Assembly: GCA_003868215.1 (NCBI GenBank)
Contig: QWDQ01000022.1
Location: forward strand, 1 to 64,000
DNA length: 64,000 nucleotides
Source: Pseudophaeomoniella oleicola
Lineage: Eukaryota > Ascomycota > Eurotiomycetes > Phaeomoniellales > Phaeomoniellaceae
Reading direction: 5' to 3'
The translations under genes and the position numbers were made by a program. Every line of letters starts with the position of its first letter. Position 1 is the first letter of the stretch. Below are positions 25,986 to 36,228 of this stretch, one piece after another. The notes below the pieces were generated by a model, which saw nothing but the letters and a program-made list of their open reading frames with translations, searched no databases and was not told the DNA's origin.

Positions 25986-26138
25986 CAAGCTTCACACCCT
26001 CGTTCTCAGCTCAATATACTTGCTCACACTGCCCGTCCTGATTCGACGCAGGACCTTCAGGAGTAGTATTGACGATGACTTTTCAACCCCTTGAGAGACT
26101 CGAGCAGTCACGAGGTGTCCTATGATAATTTTGTGGAG
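25986..26138. promoter_or_regulatory. Short bidirectional promoter gap
   Basis: About 150 bp separate the AlaRS start (minus) from the start assigned to the next gene (plus), so both must be driven from this gap or from overlapping 5' UTRs. No TATA box is evident. Confidence 0.5.
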
Positions 26139-26763
26139 ATGATGTTGTCCGCAATTCAGCGCGGAGTCGATCACGGGAGGAAACGTCCAGCGGACGAGGA
26201 TCTGGAGGGTGAGCAGCGCCTCACTAAACGCTTCAACAATCTGCAATTAAGTAAGGCTGTTCAGATCCCCTATGTCTATTGTATATGTTACTTATCGAAA
26301 CCTAGATTATAATCAGCATGGCCCTACCATACGAGCCGCGACCGCCCTCCCGCCAAAACCCGAGGCTGAGGAGATGATGTACGTAGATGACACGAAGGAC
26401 AGAGTCTTTATCCATGATTTGGACGCGGAGCTGGCCGAGATCGAAAACTCGGAACCGCAGATAGCATTCTTGCCGGAGATCGAGAAGAAGCTGGCAGCAT
26501 TCCCCTCCCTCCTCGAAACTCGCGTACTATCACCTTCAGAGGGACAGTTGATTCTCTACAAGCCGATTTCCTTCTCAGACGAAATCAAAGGTGAACAGCG
26601 TAAACGAATAATTGCAGAACGACGGAAGGCACGAGGAGAGGACAGACAGTTGCTCCAGAACGACATGCCAGCCATCGAAGCGATGGATGAGGCCGATATT
26701 GACGACACTAAACCCCCGACGGAAACACCCCAAGATGATCCCGATGCCATGGAAATAGGGTGA
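26139..26763 (+). CDS. Conserved fungal protein of unknown function
   Basis: Two exons, 26139-26250 and 26306-26763, give 189 residues; the 55-bp intron runs GTAAGG to CTAG and joins as A|AT (Asn). The N-terminal part is basic (HGRKRPADED, TKRFNNLQLN). The centre has the motif DRVFIHDLDAELAEIE followed by AFLPEIEKKLAAFP, which I recall from a family of small uncharacterised ascomycete proteins. The C-terminus is Glu/Arg-rich and probably helical (KRIIAERRKARGED) before an acidic tail. No enzyme motif or signal. The first in-frame ATG after an upstream stop is at 26,139, with a second at 26,142. Placement back-to-back with AlaRS suggests co-expression, but this is inference. Confidence 0.8.
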
Positions 26764-26888
26764 AACTATATCAACGCTATCACAATGTGTTATATTACCG
26801 AAGACCTCCTAAATATACTCCTCTTATGGATCTGCTACAAATTCGAACGCCGTGCAGATATCGACAAACCAGCCCTTCTGAGTCCAGC

Positions 26889-27521
26889 TCAATGTCTCCT
26901 AAATCGTGAAAGGAAGCCACCTGAGGAGCTCACTTGGCCCACCTCACTTGCTGGAGGAGGGACACCCAACGAGGATGGAGGAGCCCCGGGCGGAATTTCA
27001 TAGGCTGTCTGAGAAGGGTTGATCTTCGAGCCTCCTTCAGGTGGCTGGTACTGCGGCGGGGGTGGTGCGTTGGGATTGTATGCTGGTATTGTCAACATCA
27101 ATCAGGGTATGGAATATGGGAGAACTTACCTGGCGGTGGTGGAGGATAGCCATGCATGGCATATCCATCTTGGTGCTGATAAAATGTGAACTCGGGTTGT
27201 TGGTAGTTTGGATCATGTCGCGCTCTTTGCGCTCGTCCAACCATCCACTGCGTAATTCAGTGAGAATTCGTCCACTTGTATAGCCTTCCGCTGTTGACTC
27301 ACCCTATGATAGGCCAATAAAGGTAGTCCTTTCTTCATCCTCTTCTGAGCATGCAAATATCCCCCAAGTAGATATACACCAACGAGGGCAAAGATAGCGA
27401 CTAAGATGGCGAACTTTATAGCATACGCTTCTGAACTCCACCACCAGTATTCATGAGGTTCGTTATTGTCGTCGAATTGGTCGTCATTATTATTGTTGTT
27501 GTTGTTAATGTTCGAAGACAT
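26889..27521 (-). CDS. Small single-pass membrane protein with proline-rich tail
   Basis: Three exons (27303-27521, 27130-27247, 26889-27082) give 176 residues, joined at YHR|WMVG and PPPPP|A. An Asn-rich N-terminus and WWWSSEA lead into one transmembrane helix (AIKFAILVAIFALVGVYLLG), then GGYLHAQKRMKKGLPLLAYHR and a cytoplasmic tail full of proline. The tail contains PYNPNAPPPPQY-like repeats and YQPPEGGSK, i.e. PPxY-like sites that Rsp5/Nedd4-type WW domains could bind. The organisation resembles the fungal Rcr family and small fungal proteins labelled 'Sel1/Ubx2-like'; I would not assert either function. An upstream extension of this frame is AT/T-rich and lacks a better start, so the ATG before SSNINNNNNN is chosen. 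Confidence 0.85.
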
Positions 27522-28137
27522 CTTTTTTTTTTTTCGATCAAGCCAGCTGGTCGAAAGTGAGCGTCGACAATTCGTACGAGGCTCGATAGATATGCTGAAA
27601 TGTTGTTGTGAAGCCTGAGGGTGCAGCAGGACAAAACGGCAGGATAGAACGAGGATAGCGATACTAAATGAAGCGAAAGACGAGAGATGGAAGGAGAGAG
27701 GAGGTCGACTTCGGGGGGGAAGCTGCAGTAGGAGAACGTGGCAATGGTCAAGTGAGACCTGCGACAGACCTGTTACGGAGATGAAGCATAGGCCGCGGCA
27801 TCCCAGGGCAACGCTCCAGTAGCTTCTGTGTAGTTCAGGTACCCGAGCCACTCACACTGGTCCATTTCGAACCCCTTGCAACATCTCCTACTTTGCATCA
27901 ACGCAAGCATTTTTCTACAGTAACCTACGTGATTTAAGCAATAGTGATCATCACGACTAACGAAGGTTCATGCCCATCCGAAGTCAAGATTTAGCGGAAT
28001 TTGACTCTCCTCGAATTACAATGCTTAATGAATATGATACTGCCGTATATTCAACGCTAATGGGTATCATGAGGCTGTATATTCTTCAGTGACAGAAGCA
28101 TAGTATATCGATTCACACAATAAATCCAGGCCAACCT
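27522..28137. other. Intergenic, about 600 bp
   Basis: Promoter/5' UTR of the small membrane protein, which starts right beside a T-run at 27,523, plus the 3' UTR of the GPALPP gene. An open frame continues upstream of the chosen start but looks non-coding. Confidence 0.45.
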
Positions 28138-29042
28138 TTACAGGAATTTGCCACTACTGAACCTGGAACCAAAATCTGCAGCTTTCCTCAATAATTCCTT
28201 CCGCTGAGTATGAGAGATCTTCACACCGCCAGCGATGTCCTTCTCTCTATCAAAAGCTCGGGCACTAGGGTCGTCCTCTTTTTCGCTTGGATTCTGCCGC
28301 TGATGCTCTGAATAGAGTGCTTCACCTCTTGACTTGTCCTGAAGAGAACGTCAGCTTTAATCTCGGAGTGGCCAAACATGAAACTGACAGTAAATTCTCT
28401 CAACTTCTTCGCCGTTGCGTTAGCTCGTTGATCTTCTTTCATATTGCTCCTGGAACTAGAGCTGTCTCGAATACCCATCATCTCCCGCTGCAACCTCGCT
28501 GCCTTCTCCGCGGGTGTCTCGGTCCATTTTGCATTATCATCTGTTGCGGCCTGAGATGGCCCCTTAGCACTTTTTCCAGTATTGAATTTTCGTGCTTTCA
28601 GCTTCGTTGGGTCAACGCGTGAACTCCAATCGCCTGACGTCGGAGGCACTAACATCCACTCATCTCTCTGTATTGCGGAAGGAGGATCTTTAGGCGCAGG
28701 GGGCCCTTGTATTTGTGTAGTTGTAGAACTGATATAGGAAAGGTTGTTATCTGCTTTTGAAGGTAAGGCTGGCCCATATCCATCGTCATCACTGCTCTCA
28801 TGGCTAAGCTCCTCTCCCTCCGGTGGACTATGAGGTCTTTCGTTCAGATTCGCAGGCGGTAATGTAGGCCCGATAGTCCGTGGTCTTTTGCTTGCAGATT
28901 CTGGACTTGGGGATTTGCGCTTCTGAGGCACATGAGGCATCGTTGGGCCATACTCGTCGTCCTCACTAGAGCTACTACTGTCGTCTTCATCGCGTTTGCG
29001 TTTTTCAAGGCCACGAGGCAACTGCGGGCCCACCGGCGACAT
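28138..29042 (-). CDS. GPALPP-motif (DUF3752) nuclear protein
   Basis: Homologue of GPALPP1-type proteins with the DUF3752 domain. Exons 28389-29042 and 28138-28338 give 284 residues; the 50-bp intron starts GTCAGT, ends TTCAG, and is phase 0. Repeated GP-x-(L/M)-P motifs are visible: VGPQLPRG, YGPTMPHV, IGPTLPP and YGPALPS. They lie among acidic Ser/Asp stretches and KR-rich nuclear signals (EKRKRDED). The DUF3752 part includes REEWM-like DEWMLVPPTSGDW and LKARKFNTGKSAKG. It ends in the second exon with EHQRQNP, AFDREKDIAGG and KRAADFG-like KELLRKAADFGSRF. The family is nuclear and thought to associate with RNA-processing or transcription complexes; no specific role is assigned. Confidence 0.9.
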
Positions 29043-29645
29043 CCTTGCGATGAGTCTTTCTTGGTGCTGCAGATATCACTGGGTGTGGAGGATCAAATCA
29101 AAAGATGCAAAAGCTTTGAGAGATAAACAGCTTGCAGGCTCTACAATTAAGCGATACGTCTAGATCCACTGGATAAGGTAACCCAGTGTCCGCCCCGCAG
29201 GTTTTTAGCTAAAGTCCCCAGGATCCTTGTTTTTCCAGGGTCTATTGTAGTACTACGGATAAAGCCTTCCTTTTATCTGGCCCTAAAAGGTCAAGGCGGC
29301 CTCGTCAACAGCACCATTCCTATCGACTTGCGTGATCATTGGATGTCGACGCGCCGTTTCTTTGATCTATCCTGGACATGCCTCTAGCATTCCTCCGTCA
29401 ACACTCACATCCTGCAAGCCTAGGAGGGGCAGATGCATCTCTACATCCATTTAGAAATGATTTTTTCTATTTGCACATTATTGTATTGTTTTAGTCTCGA
29501 CGATATGGGTTGTCGCCTGCTGCATGTTATATACCCTGCCTCCTTTGCAATGCCTTTACTGTAACTTCGATATAGCCCTCGCTTTCCGCACATCACACAT
29601 TTATTTCATGTCACAGACGTTCTGCCTCTCAAATGAGATCCAGAG
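29043..29645. other. Divergent promoter region, 600 bp
   Basis: Shared upstream region of the GPALPP gene (minus) and the next gene (plus). No clear regulatory element was identified; a TAGTACTA word occurs near 29,248. Confidence 0.45.
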
Positions 29646-30726
29646 ATGCAGGCTCAGCATGAAAATCCCTCCCTGGCTTCTATCATCTCTTCACTCGTAG
29701 CTGCTTTCGCTAGTGGTCGCGAAGTATTTCGTAGGCTCCTAGAAAAACACCGAGCTCGCAAATTACGAAGAAAGGACTACACCAAGCTAAAAGACAATGA
29801 AAAGTTACTACATGACTCTCTATCGCAGAACCCCAAACGAATTCAAGATGAGCTTGGGAAATCCACAGCCAAATTCGGGAAGCAATTTTGGGATGGTGAT
29901 GGTGAGTAGAAATCTCATTCTATATACGAACGCAGCAAGTTGAGGGAAGCTAGACATTGCGAACACATCACTGGCACACATCCTTGTACGACTCAACACT
30001 GGCCTAGTGAATGTCATAGAGACGTTTCTCCTTCAAGGCCCGAAAGACCACCGTCGAGCTCAAGGCTCACTTCTGACCTTGTCCGAGTCAACGGCTTCGC
30101 AAACCCTTGAAGCGTTTGGCGATCTTCAAGAGAGACTTTCACGCAGGGGCACCCGCACCTCGGGGACCTCAACCAACTCGAAGGAGATCTCGTCGAAGCA
30201 ATCCCATCACGGAAGTTCTTCGACAAGCGGCAAGAAAGCTACGGTGTCGGGCCCACGATTTGTTCGCTCTAAGAGTAGTTCCACGATACTCATTGAGACC
30301 CCCAAAAAGCCGGGCACGGCAGAGGGTCAACCCCGCCGGAAGAGGAAGCGAAAGCACTCCTCATCATCAGCCCATACTCGTGAAGCGGAAGCTTCTTCCT
30401 TTGGGAAGGATGCACAACCCCTGTCAGGGCTATCTAGAAGGTCCGCAGATCCGGAATTTCCACAGATGCAGCCTACGACAGGGTCAGACCGCCGGCCAAG
30501 TCAGAACCTTCAAAAGCGTCCGATCTCGACTATGACATTCAAGTCAGGTTCAACGAAGATCGGTGAAATACCGGAAGAGAGATGGCAAGCAGCACGGGTT
30601 GCACAAGGCACCAGCAACTGGGCAATGGCACAGGATGATTCGCCATTGTGGTGGCCGCCACTTCAAGTACCAGAGGAGAACAAGCAAGGAATAGGCAGCA
30701 GGTTGAAGTTCTGGCGGAGACGATAG
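29646..30726 (+). CDS. Basic, Ser-rich protein of unknown function
   Basis: Two exons, 29646-29901 and 30008-30726, give 324 residues, joined G|TG (Val) across a 106-bp intron. The N-terminal 85 residues are highly charged and helical (FRRLLEKHRARKLRRKDYTK, KDNEKLLHDSLSQNPKRIQD), followed by GKQFWDGDVNVIETFLLQG. The rest is low-complexity, Ser/Arg/Lys-rich (PRRKRKRKHSSSS), with nuclear-localisation potential. It ends with WWPPLQVPEENKQGIGSRLK and FWRRR. I recognise the N-terminal layout from small uncharacterised fungal proteins but no named domain. Splicing is supported by frame continuity and by the stop immediately after the donor. Confidence 0.75.
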
Positions 30727-31229
30727 AGAGTAGATATTTTCAGGCCTTTCTTATACCTGGTCCAGTCTCTATCGAGATGCAGCTCAGATTGCACGCCGTC
30801 CTCAGAAAGCAGATGGGGTTGAAAATTGAATCGAGCCATCGTGCTTCTTTAATCTGCATTATGACCATGTGCTATTCCACATATGTCGTATAGTCAACTC
30901 CCGAGAATGTCCTGGTACCGTTGTTGTAGATATTGATACAGATTGCTACAGTACCTAAATAAGGGGACGATATCCGAATCAAGTGATGCCAAGAATAAAA
31001 TAGAAATGTTCCGCCCTACGAACATTCCGCCCCTGCAAGTAACAACTCCTGCGAGCGCAGAGTGCATACAATACCTGTGTACTACCTTTAATATTGAGGG
31101 CGTTAAGATACCGCTTCGATCGCAATAAGAGTGCTAGAGAAGGCGTGAGAAGTCCCGATTGAGTCCGGAAACCCGTCTTCGAGATCCTACAAACCAGGCA
31201 ATCGAAGCTATTACAGCAACCCAGTCAAG
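30727..31229. other. Intergenic, 500 bp
   Basis: 3' UTR of the preceding gene and promoter of the cyclophilin. No feature identified. Confidence 0.4.
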
Positions 31230-32007
31230 ATGGCCGCACCTAGCAGCGATGAGGGTGCAAATCCTGTCGTTTTCTTTGATCTGACTCTAGGAGGTAAGCT
31301 CCTTCGCCTCTTTGTGCCCTCTGCCTCGCCTCATGCGTGTCCAGGGAAATCCTCACCCGTGAATCTCGTGTACTCGGCCCTTTGCTACCATAACGGTTGA
31401 AAGTCAGCTGCCAACGTCATTCAACGTTCAGTCGGTCTAGATGCTAATATTCATTTACAGGAGAGCCTTTGGGGCGGGTCAAGATGCTCTTGTATAAAGA
31501 CGTTGTACCACGAACAGCTGAGAACTTTCGGCAATTCTGTACTGGAGAAAGTAAGAACCATCTGGGGCGACCGCAAGGTTACAAGGGTGCCAAGTTCCAT
31601 CGAGTGGTAAGCTCTCTTTTATTTTAGAACCCTAATATAATCAATGTTCAAAGCAGTGCTAATCTGACTGGCAGATCAAAGACTTTATGATCCAAGGAGG
31701 TGATTTCCTGAATGGGAACGGAACTGGATCTGCCTCCATTTATGGGACTGCGAGTTTTGCGGATGAAAACTTTACGCTCAAGCATGATGAACCTGGCCTT
31801 CTATCAATGGCAAATTCGGGACCGAATACCAATGGGTGCCAGTTTTTTATCACATGCGCCACGGCTCATTTCTTGGATGGAAAACATGTGGTATTCGGGA
31901 AGGTAGTGGACGGCATGGATGTCATCAGGATGGTTGAGAGGACAAGGACCGGAAGGAATGATAAACCTGAGAGAGATGTTGCGATCGCACAGTGTGGAGA
32001 GATGTGA
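31230..32007 (+). CDS. CYP3: Cyclophilin H-type peptidyl-prolyl isomerase
   Basis: Peptidyl-prolyl cis-trans isomerase of the PPIH class, whose animal member associates with the U4/U6.U5 tri-snRNP. Exons 31230-31293, 31461-31606 and 31675-32007 encode 180 residues. Family signatures: [93 protein letters not shown] and NGCQFFIT. The active-site residues (Arg in FHRVI, Gln in FMIQGGDF, Phe in QFFIT, Trp/His position in [10 protein letters not shown]) look intact. Length and the [10 protein letters not shown] insertion match CypH/Cyp3 rather than CypA. The first exon is short, as often in fungal cyclophilins, and no signal peptide is present, consistent with a nuclear/cytosolic protein. Confidence 0.94.
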
Positions 32008-32457
32008 GAATCACCCAAGAGATACCCCTGAGATTTAGTGAACGCAACTGCGTATGGCATCACCGTCCTTGAGATTCTTGCTTGTGTAGTGAGCAGATAG
32101 ATCTATGTAAATCCACATTCGATGTCAAGCGGTGTGTAATACAAAGGGTCTTCACTACCAGATCGGAATATGGTATCTCAGATGTAGACGGAGTCGTGGG
32201 ACCATTGCCAAGTCCCAAGGTTCGTTGGCTGCGGAATGACTTTCCGATATCTAAGGCTCACAAGACGATAAGTTGTACTCGACTTGCGGATAGTACAGAC
32301 CTTACGATGATACTTTACATTGCAATGCGCATTCATAACATCGTCTTGGAGCAGATCGTTGATATCTGTTTCGGCGTTAGGCAAGTTGAATAGGGAGCGC
32401 AATGTCCCAGCAGGCCTGAAGATACCACGGCATGCGAACATTAAGCTCAAGGTGAAG
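32008..32457. other. Intergenic, 450 bp
   Basis: 3' UTR of the cyclophilin and promoter of the next plus-strand gene; no gene supported. Confidence 0.4.
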
Positions 32458-33192
32458 ATGGCCTACAAGGCGCGACTTTTCTCTCCTTACTTCCTTCAAG
32501 TAAGGCATATCAGTAGCACGAGTGTAACGCCCAGACAAGTTGTCTTGCGCAAGGGACGACCTTCCTGGTAAGTCAAAACCCGACAATCAGAACGCAACTC
32601 TGACCTGCCTTAGGTCGAAGCGACTTACCTCCGTCAGATTCGCCTTGGTCGCGGCCTTCGGCTATACATACTGGGTATCAAACGGCGAATCGTTACATAC
32701 AGATAGATTCACAGTCGACGATGCGGGAAAGGGAACAAATGAGGATGGACTCTCTCGGAGAATATTTATACGATTAACGAACCCTCGGAAGGTTCGGATA
32801 GAAGAAGGCGATATGACTGATAGTGAGAAGAGGAAACTCGCACTATGCAAGCAGTTCTTTCAAGACGAGGAAAAGAGGAATAAAGCGTACCGTAAGGGAA
32901 TGCCAATGCAGGCCGGAACCGCTTTTGCTGACTGAAGAAGATGATCTACTTAAGCTGGTGAATGTGAGCCTGGTTCGGCAACAATTCCATGGAGCAGGCC
33001 TGCCGAACAGTGTGGCGATTATCACTACTGAGCATCTATACGCAGTTGACTTTTATCGCTACGAAGCGAAAGGGTACGTTGGAACCATTCCACGTAGATG
33101 TCGTAGCTGACAAATTCCAAGTCTCCTTGCCGAGCCTACCAGTCTTCGATGGACAACTCATTCCGTCGCTCCTCGCGTTGCGAGTAAGATGA
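32458..33192 (+). CDS. Frame-broken gene, mitochondrial-type protein of unknown function
   Basis: An ATG at 32,458 gives MAYKARLFSPYFLQVRHISS, a likely mitochondrial presequence. It is spliced (donor 32,568, acceptor 32,613) to KRLTSVRFALVAAFGYTYWV (a hydrophobic span) and RRIFIRLTNPRKVRIEEGDM. Coding character then continues in three successive frames. Frame one runs through YRKGMPMQ to a stop at 32,935. Frame two starts about 32,913 (PEPLLLTEEDDLLKLVN ... FYRYEAKGYVGTIP). Frame three starts about 33,088 (FHVDVVADKFQVSLPSLPVF) and ends at 33,192. No acceptable GT-AG introns explain the shifts. Either the gene is a recent pseudogene or the assembly has single-base errors near 32,912 and 33,080-33,088. 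I recall intact relatives in ascomycetes but cannot name a function. Confidence 0.6.
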
Positions 33193-33812
33193 ACAACATC
33201 CTGGCTGCACCGCGAATGGCAAGTTCGGCCCTTACTTTCACTCTCGGTTCTTATTGGAGCTCGTCCTATTCGAAACCACAAGTCGTGTCGAATAGCTCAA
33301 AGAATGGAAGCCTTTCGGAGGGGAGAGTGGCCGGAGACCAGGAAGGGGGAACCTCGACCGAATCTTCATCAGCGACGCAGAACCCAACGAGTCCAGTCAC
33401 CGTTATCTCCGCGACTGGAACGCGGCCCACTGCCACACGCGTCTCAGCAGACTCCCGAGACAAGACCAAGCCTTTCTTTTCTCACGACTACCACGTTGAC
33501 GTCATAACGTCCTTCCTCAAACAACAAAAGGATGCTGTCCGCACGTCGAATGGCATATCAACCAACCGCGTGCGCGCATTTTTGAATACGTTCTGGAAAG
33601 AGTTCAGACACGAACAGACACTGAGAAAATTCGAGACTTACGACCCCCCGGGAGGCAACGTGATATTCGAGATGACCGTCATCATCGAAGGGCCAAAGCG
33701 GCGTGTCGTATTATCTGTGGATGGAGATTACGACGTGACAAGTGATAGCTGGGGCCCGATATTCATAGAACCGATCGAAAGCAAAAGGTCGAAAGCCCGA
33801 CGAAGCCGGTAG
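33189..33812 (+). CDS. Unknown protein, probably truncated by a frameshift
   Basis: An open frame of 207 residues whose ATG overlaps the preceding stop (ATGA), unusual for a fungal gene; the true start may be the Met before ASSALTFTLGSYWS. The N-terminal 80 residues are Ser/Thr-rich. The remainder looks globular (FFSHDYHVDVITSFLKQQKD, RVRAFLNTFWKEFRHEQTLR, GNVIFEMTVIIEGPKRRVVL). Near 33,783-33,788, at a run of four As, coding character moves to another frame. There it continues as DEAGSKYTYTLPSPELGANR and RFYLPLNFGAQGVIPGKYAV until about 34,119. This suggests another one-base error or a decayed gene. No domain recognised. Confidence 0.5.
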   Translation: MNNILAAPRMASSALTFTLGSYWSSSYSKPQVVSNSSKNGSLSEGRVAGDQEGGTSTESSSATQNPTSPVTVISATGTRPTATRVSADSRDKTKPFFSHDYHVDVITSFLKQQKDAVRTSNGISTNRVRAFLNTFWKEFRHEQTLRKFETYDPPGGNVIFEMTVIIEGPKRRVVLSVDGDYDVTSDSWGPIFIEPIESKRSKARRSR

Positions 33813-34554
33813 TAAGTACACTTACACGCTCCCTTCCCCCGAGTTGGGTGCAAATCGAATAAACACCATCGAACCGGGGTTTTGGGCTCATGATAAAACA
33901 CGAAGACACGAACCAGTATTACATTCATTTCGCAACGAGACTGGCGGGACCAATGAAGAACAAAGATTTTATCTACCTTTGAATTTCGGAGCGCAAGGCG
34001 TTATACCCGGGAAGTATGCAGTTATTACGCTGGGAACGGTTGTTGATTGGGATTTTTTGGGAGTTGCTTTGCTTCTTTTTTTTTTTCTTTTTTTTTTTTG
34101 GGTATCCGAAACGATTTGATGGCTTTGATACCCCCTCCTCTTCCTCCTCCTCCTCCTTCTCTTCTACTTTATGGACTCCCCCCCACCCCTAGAGTCGTCT
34201 TGAATGAATGACTTTTCCTTTTTGGGAGCGCAAACAGCAAACCAGAGACACGCTGTTTTATCTATTTATCTGTACGTACGTAGAAATCGAAGGGGAATAA
34301 CACATTCACTCAAGTCCATGGTCGTTAACTTTACTACAATGTGACAGATAGAGACAGACCGAAGGACGGATGGACGGATTGGTTATGCATGATGAATTAT
34401 CATTAGAGTCTCGTGTGTGTGTCGTGATAGTATGTATAAGGTATTTTTACCTATGTATATGTACCTAGCTACCTAGGTAAAAGGTTGCATGTGTATGTAT
34501 GTATGTATATGTAGAACATATATGCTCAAAACGTCATCAAGTTTTTTCAAAATT
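33813..34554. other. Region after the frame-broken genes; convergent 3' flank
   Basis: The first 300 bp keep coding character in a shifted frame (see the preceding entry). From about 34,070 the sequence becomes low complexity: T-runs, TCC repeats, and TACCTAGGTA/TATGTATG words around 34,440-34,510. The end should be the 3' UTR of the phospholipase gene. Confidence 0.45.
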
Positions 34555-36228
34555 TCAATTGTAACAATACCTCTCCAAACAGTCCGTACAACCCGCCGGC
34601 AACACGACTCCCGACGACTTCGCCATGATCCCACACGCCAAACACTCGGCCCACCCCTCCGTCCCGTTCTGCGTCGCGACCGCGTTCCCATTCGCGATCA
34701 TCGCCGCCGTCTCGGCCGGCGTGTACTCGAGCTTGGCCGTCGGCTGGCCGCTCGCGTACGTGTAGGCGACGTTGGGGAGGTAGATGAGCGTGACGGCAGC
34801 AGGGTCGTGGCAGCCGAAAAAAGTGGCGCGGGAACTGAGGTTGGAGGCGATGAAGGTTTCGGCGGGCGGGATGGTGGGCATGCGGGTGGCCAGCTGCGGG
34901 TTGTTGAGGGCTTGGAGGTAGGTGCTGTAGAGTTCGGAGCCGTTGGGGAAGTTGGCGTTGGTGTCGGCCGAGTTGTCGTTGACGAGGATTACGTCGAGAC
35001 CGCGGGCGGCGTGGAGTAAGGGCCAGAGGGGGTTGTTTTGGTTGGATTCGCCGCCGTCGACGAGGTAGAGCTCCTCTTGCGCGGCGATCAAGCTTGACGG
35101 GGGATAGTTGTAGAACGGGTTGGGGTATTTTGCGAACTCGTCGTACTCGGTCAGGTCCTCCACAACCTCTACCACCATAGCCGTAATGAACTCTTCAATC
35201 GTAGCATTGGAGGAATTGGATGCCGCAGGAAGAATACTGCAAAATTGGTTGAACAGGGTTGACGAAGTTCCCAGGACGTAACCGAGATTGTCGTAGTTCG
35301 TGATGCAGGAGCCATTGACGGATTGCCCATTGGACAATGCAGACCCAAGATACTCGATCTGTACGAAGGCGTCGACACCGTCATCCCAGCTGCCGAACTC
35401 GTACGGGTGGAATTCATATTGAGTTGCGTTCGCTTCTGGCAAACACTCCCCTTCGAAAGTGTTCACTCCCAACGCCGCGATGATGGGATACGGCATGGTG
35501 TGACTGACGAAATTCGACAAGGAAGTAATACCAGAGACGGTGTCTTGCACACCACCATCGGTCCCTTCCAGAAGCTGGTAAGACAGCAGACGACCCCAGG
35601 GATCCGTAAGACTCGGGTCGAACCCCGCAGCATCCTTCGCCTCGATGTCGTCGATGATCTGATCGTAATCTCCAATCGCTGCGAGGATGTTCCCTGGGAT
35701 GAGTAGACTGTCTGCGAACGCATGCGTCCACAAATTGTCCTGGAGGTAACTGACGGTAGGATAGTTGTTTCCAATGAGAGACGATAGCAACCAACCGCCA
35801 CCGGACAGGCCAGCTTGGTAAGTTGCTCCCTGTAGAAGACCGTTCGTACTGAAGTTACTGTCCCGTGAATCGAAGGCTTGAACAACTCCTGCACCGGTCA
35901 ATAACGAGCGATAGCCACCTCCACTAGTGGTCAAGCCGACTGTGGGCAGCGTTGTCGAAGATGACACATCAATACCAGCCGTGCTCAGCCATGCTGCCAA
36001 ATTCTCTGAAGCAATGGCATACCGAGCAGAGCCATAGGCACTCTCGGAGGCTGATATGCCAGTTGCTTCTCGGAGAAGTGAGGTTGACGGGCAGGTCGTT
36101 TCGACCGGTGCATACCCGGACGGTGCTCGTTTCTGGATAGGGGTTGACTGCTGAGGAACCGGCGAACCAACGATGATATATGCGTAAAGAACAAAGAATG
36201 AAAACAGGACGAAATGATTGGCAGCCAT
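34555..36228 (-). CDS. Secreted lysophospholipase / phospholipase B
   Basis: Fungal PLB-type enzyme (cPLA2/PLA2_B family) that hydrolyses acyl chains of phospholipids and lysophospholipids outside the cell. A single exon encodes 557 residues. The first true ATG opens a signal peptide (MAANHFVLFSFFVLYAYIIV), followed by an apparent KR processing site (IQKRAPSG). Catalytic elements are present: TSGGGYRSLLTG (Arg about 107), GLSGGGW (nucleophile Ser about 142) and LVDGGESNQNNPLWPLL, whose Asp would complete the Ser-Asp dyad. Many N-glycosylation sequons and a C-terminal cysteine cluster (CLACG, CTDCLERYC) fit a secreted enzyme. There is no hydrophobic GPI tail, so it is likely released rather than anchored. 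The 3' third is markedly GC-rich compared with the 5' part. The upstream frame before this ATG has only a TTG and is ignored. Confidence 0.95.
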   Translation of the reverse strand: MAANHFVLFSFFVLYAYIIVGSPVPQQSTPIQKRAPSGYAPVETTCPSTSLLREATGISASESAYGSARYAIASENLAAWLSTAGIDVSSSTTLPTVGLTTSGGGYRSLLTGAGVVQAFDSRDSNFSTNGLLQGATYQAGLSGGGWLLSSLIGNNYPTVSYLQDNLWTHAFADSLLIPGNILAAIGDYDQIIDDIEAKDAAGFDPSLTDPWGRLLSYQLLEGTDGGVQDTVSGITSLSNFVSHTMPYPIIAALGVNTFEGECLPEANATQYEFHPYEFGSWDDGVDAFVQIEYLGSALSNGQSVNGSCITNYDNLGYVLGTSSTLFNQFCSILPAASNSSNATIEEFITAMVVEVVEDLTEYDEFAKYPNPFYNYPPSSLIAAQEELYLVDGGESNQNNPLWPLLHAARGLDVILVNDNSADTNANFPNGSELYSTYLQALNNPQLATRMPTIPPAETFIASNLSSRATFFGCHDPAAVTLIYLPNVAYTYASGQPTAKLEYTPAETAAMIANGNAVATQNGTEGWAECLACGIMAKSSGVVLPAGCTDCLERYCYN

